Shown here: positions 45,489 through 45,771 of the stretch, piece after piece
Layout of the letters: each line of letters starts with the position of its first letter
Position numbering within the stretch: the first letter of the stretch is position 1
NCBI GenBank assembly: GCA_002342665.1
Contig: DDQK01000040.1
Location: 1-45,771, forward strand
Length of the DNA: 45,771 nt
Direction: 5' to 3'
DNA from: Prevotella sp. UBA2444
Lineage (GTDB): Bacteria > Bacteroidota > Bacteroidia > Bacteroidales > Bacteroidaceae
The notes under the pieces: generated by a model
Database searches by the model: none
What the model saw: the letters and a program-made list of their open reading frames with translations, nothing else
Told to the model about the DNA's origin: nothing
Position numbers and translations under genes: made by a program

Positions 45489-45683
45489 ATGAAGATCAAA
45501 GAAGTAAGAGAGCTCGAGACCAAGGACTTGGCAGAGCGCATTGAGGCCGAGGTTGCAAAGTACAACCAGATGAAGTTGAACCACGCCATCTCTCCGCTGG
45601 AGAATCCCTCTCAGATTAAGCAGACACGTCGTGATATCGCTCGTATGAAATCCGAACTTCATCAGAGAGAACTTAACAAATAA
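45489..45683 (+). CDS. rpmC: 50S ribosomal protein uL29
   Basis: A 64-residue two-helix protein at the tunnel exit next to L23. KIKEVRELETKDLAERIEAE begins the first helix and the C-terminal helix follows DIARMKSEL. Confidence 0.95.
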   Translation: MKIKEVRELETKDLAERIEAEVAKYNQMKLNHAISPLENPSQIKQTRRDIARMKSELHQRELNK

Positions 45684-45685
45684 CA

Positions 45686-45771
45686 ATGGTCCAGATGGAA
45701 ACAAGAAATTTAAGAAAGACAAGACAGGGTGTCGTTATCAGCAACAAGATGGATAAAACCATTGTTATTGC
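45686..45771 (+). CDS. rpsQ: 30S ribosomal protein uS17, 5' part only
   Basis: The first 28 codons are present before the window ends. METRNLRKTRQGVVISNKMD is the S17 N-terminus. ATG 45686 gives MVQMETRN; ATG 45695 is an equally good start and closer to relatives. Confidence 0.9.
   Translation, partial: MVQMETRNLRKTRQGVVISNKMDKTIVI

Overview
The window is chromosomal DNA of a Bacteroidota bacterium, most likely Prevotellaceae (Prevotella/Segatella-like). The evidence is the repeated TAnnTTTG -7 promoter boxes, some with TTTG 19-20 nt upstream, the mostly absent Shine-Dalgarno sequences, and family content typical of this group: OmpP1/FadL porin, PgpH-type HD hydrolase, DUF3467, a sigma/DUF4974/OMP_b-brl_3 cassette, and Bacteroidota-type malate dehydrogenase. 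Identifications come from reading the protein sequences by eye; no database search was run.

Layout. 1-1090 is non-coding and repeat-rich: REP-like hairpins, a pair of 110-bp inverted repeats and a 22-bp tandem array. 1091-15026 holds housekeeping and envelope genes: an OmpP1/FadL-like porin, a PgpH-like HD phosphodiesterase, gltX-waaA, a secreted 5'-nucleotidase-type metallophosphatase, a membrane metallophosphoesterase, a bile acid:sodium symporter-family protein with a gamma carbonic anhydrase-like hexapeptide protein, mdh and an M24 aminopeptidase P. 15311-30041 is the translation/transcription core: rpsU, xer recombinase, hpf, tRNA-Thr(TGT), tRNA-Tyr, tRNA-Gly, tRNA-Thr(GGT), tuf, tRNA-Trp, secE, nusG, rplK, rplA, rplJ, rplL, rpoB and rpoC. 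The Thr-Tyr-Gly-Thr-tuf-secE-nusG order matches the E. coli tufB/rif region. 30042-34716 holds an fhs 3' remnant, a DUF3467 gene and the str operon rpsL-rpsG-fusA-rpsJ, closed by a strong terminator. 41077 to the end is the rest of the S10 operon (rplC, rplD, rplW, rplB, rpsS, rplV, rpsC, rplP, rpmC, start of rpsQ) with its own promoter and a structured leader.

The most unusual feature is the break between rpsJ and rplC, genes that are normally adjacent. About 6.3 kb separates them. This stretch holds a divergently transcribed secreted beta-propeller protein, a three-gene overlapping cassette (ECF sigma factor, short DUF4974 anti-sigma-like membrane protein, STN-containing outer-membrane barrel), a 22-bp minisatellite, GC-rich hairpins and the tail of an Rpn-family nuclease/transposase gene. 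This looks like an accessory surface-signalling island placed inside an otherwise conserved ribosomal-protein cluster.

A second theme is short repeats that sit both between and inside genes. Heptamer/octamer tandem repeats and a CCCTCC/GGAGGG palindromic element interrupt waaA, the membrane metallophosphoesterase, aminopeptidase P, the anti-sigma gene and the receptor gene without breaking the frame. Related heptamers form the gltX promoter region and the rpoC ribosome-binding region.
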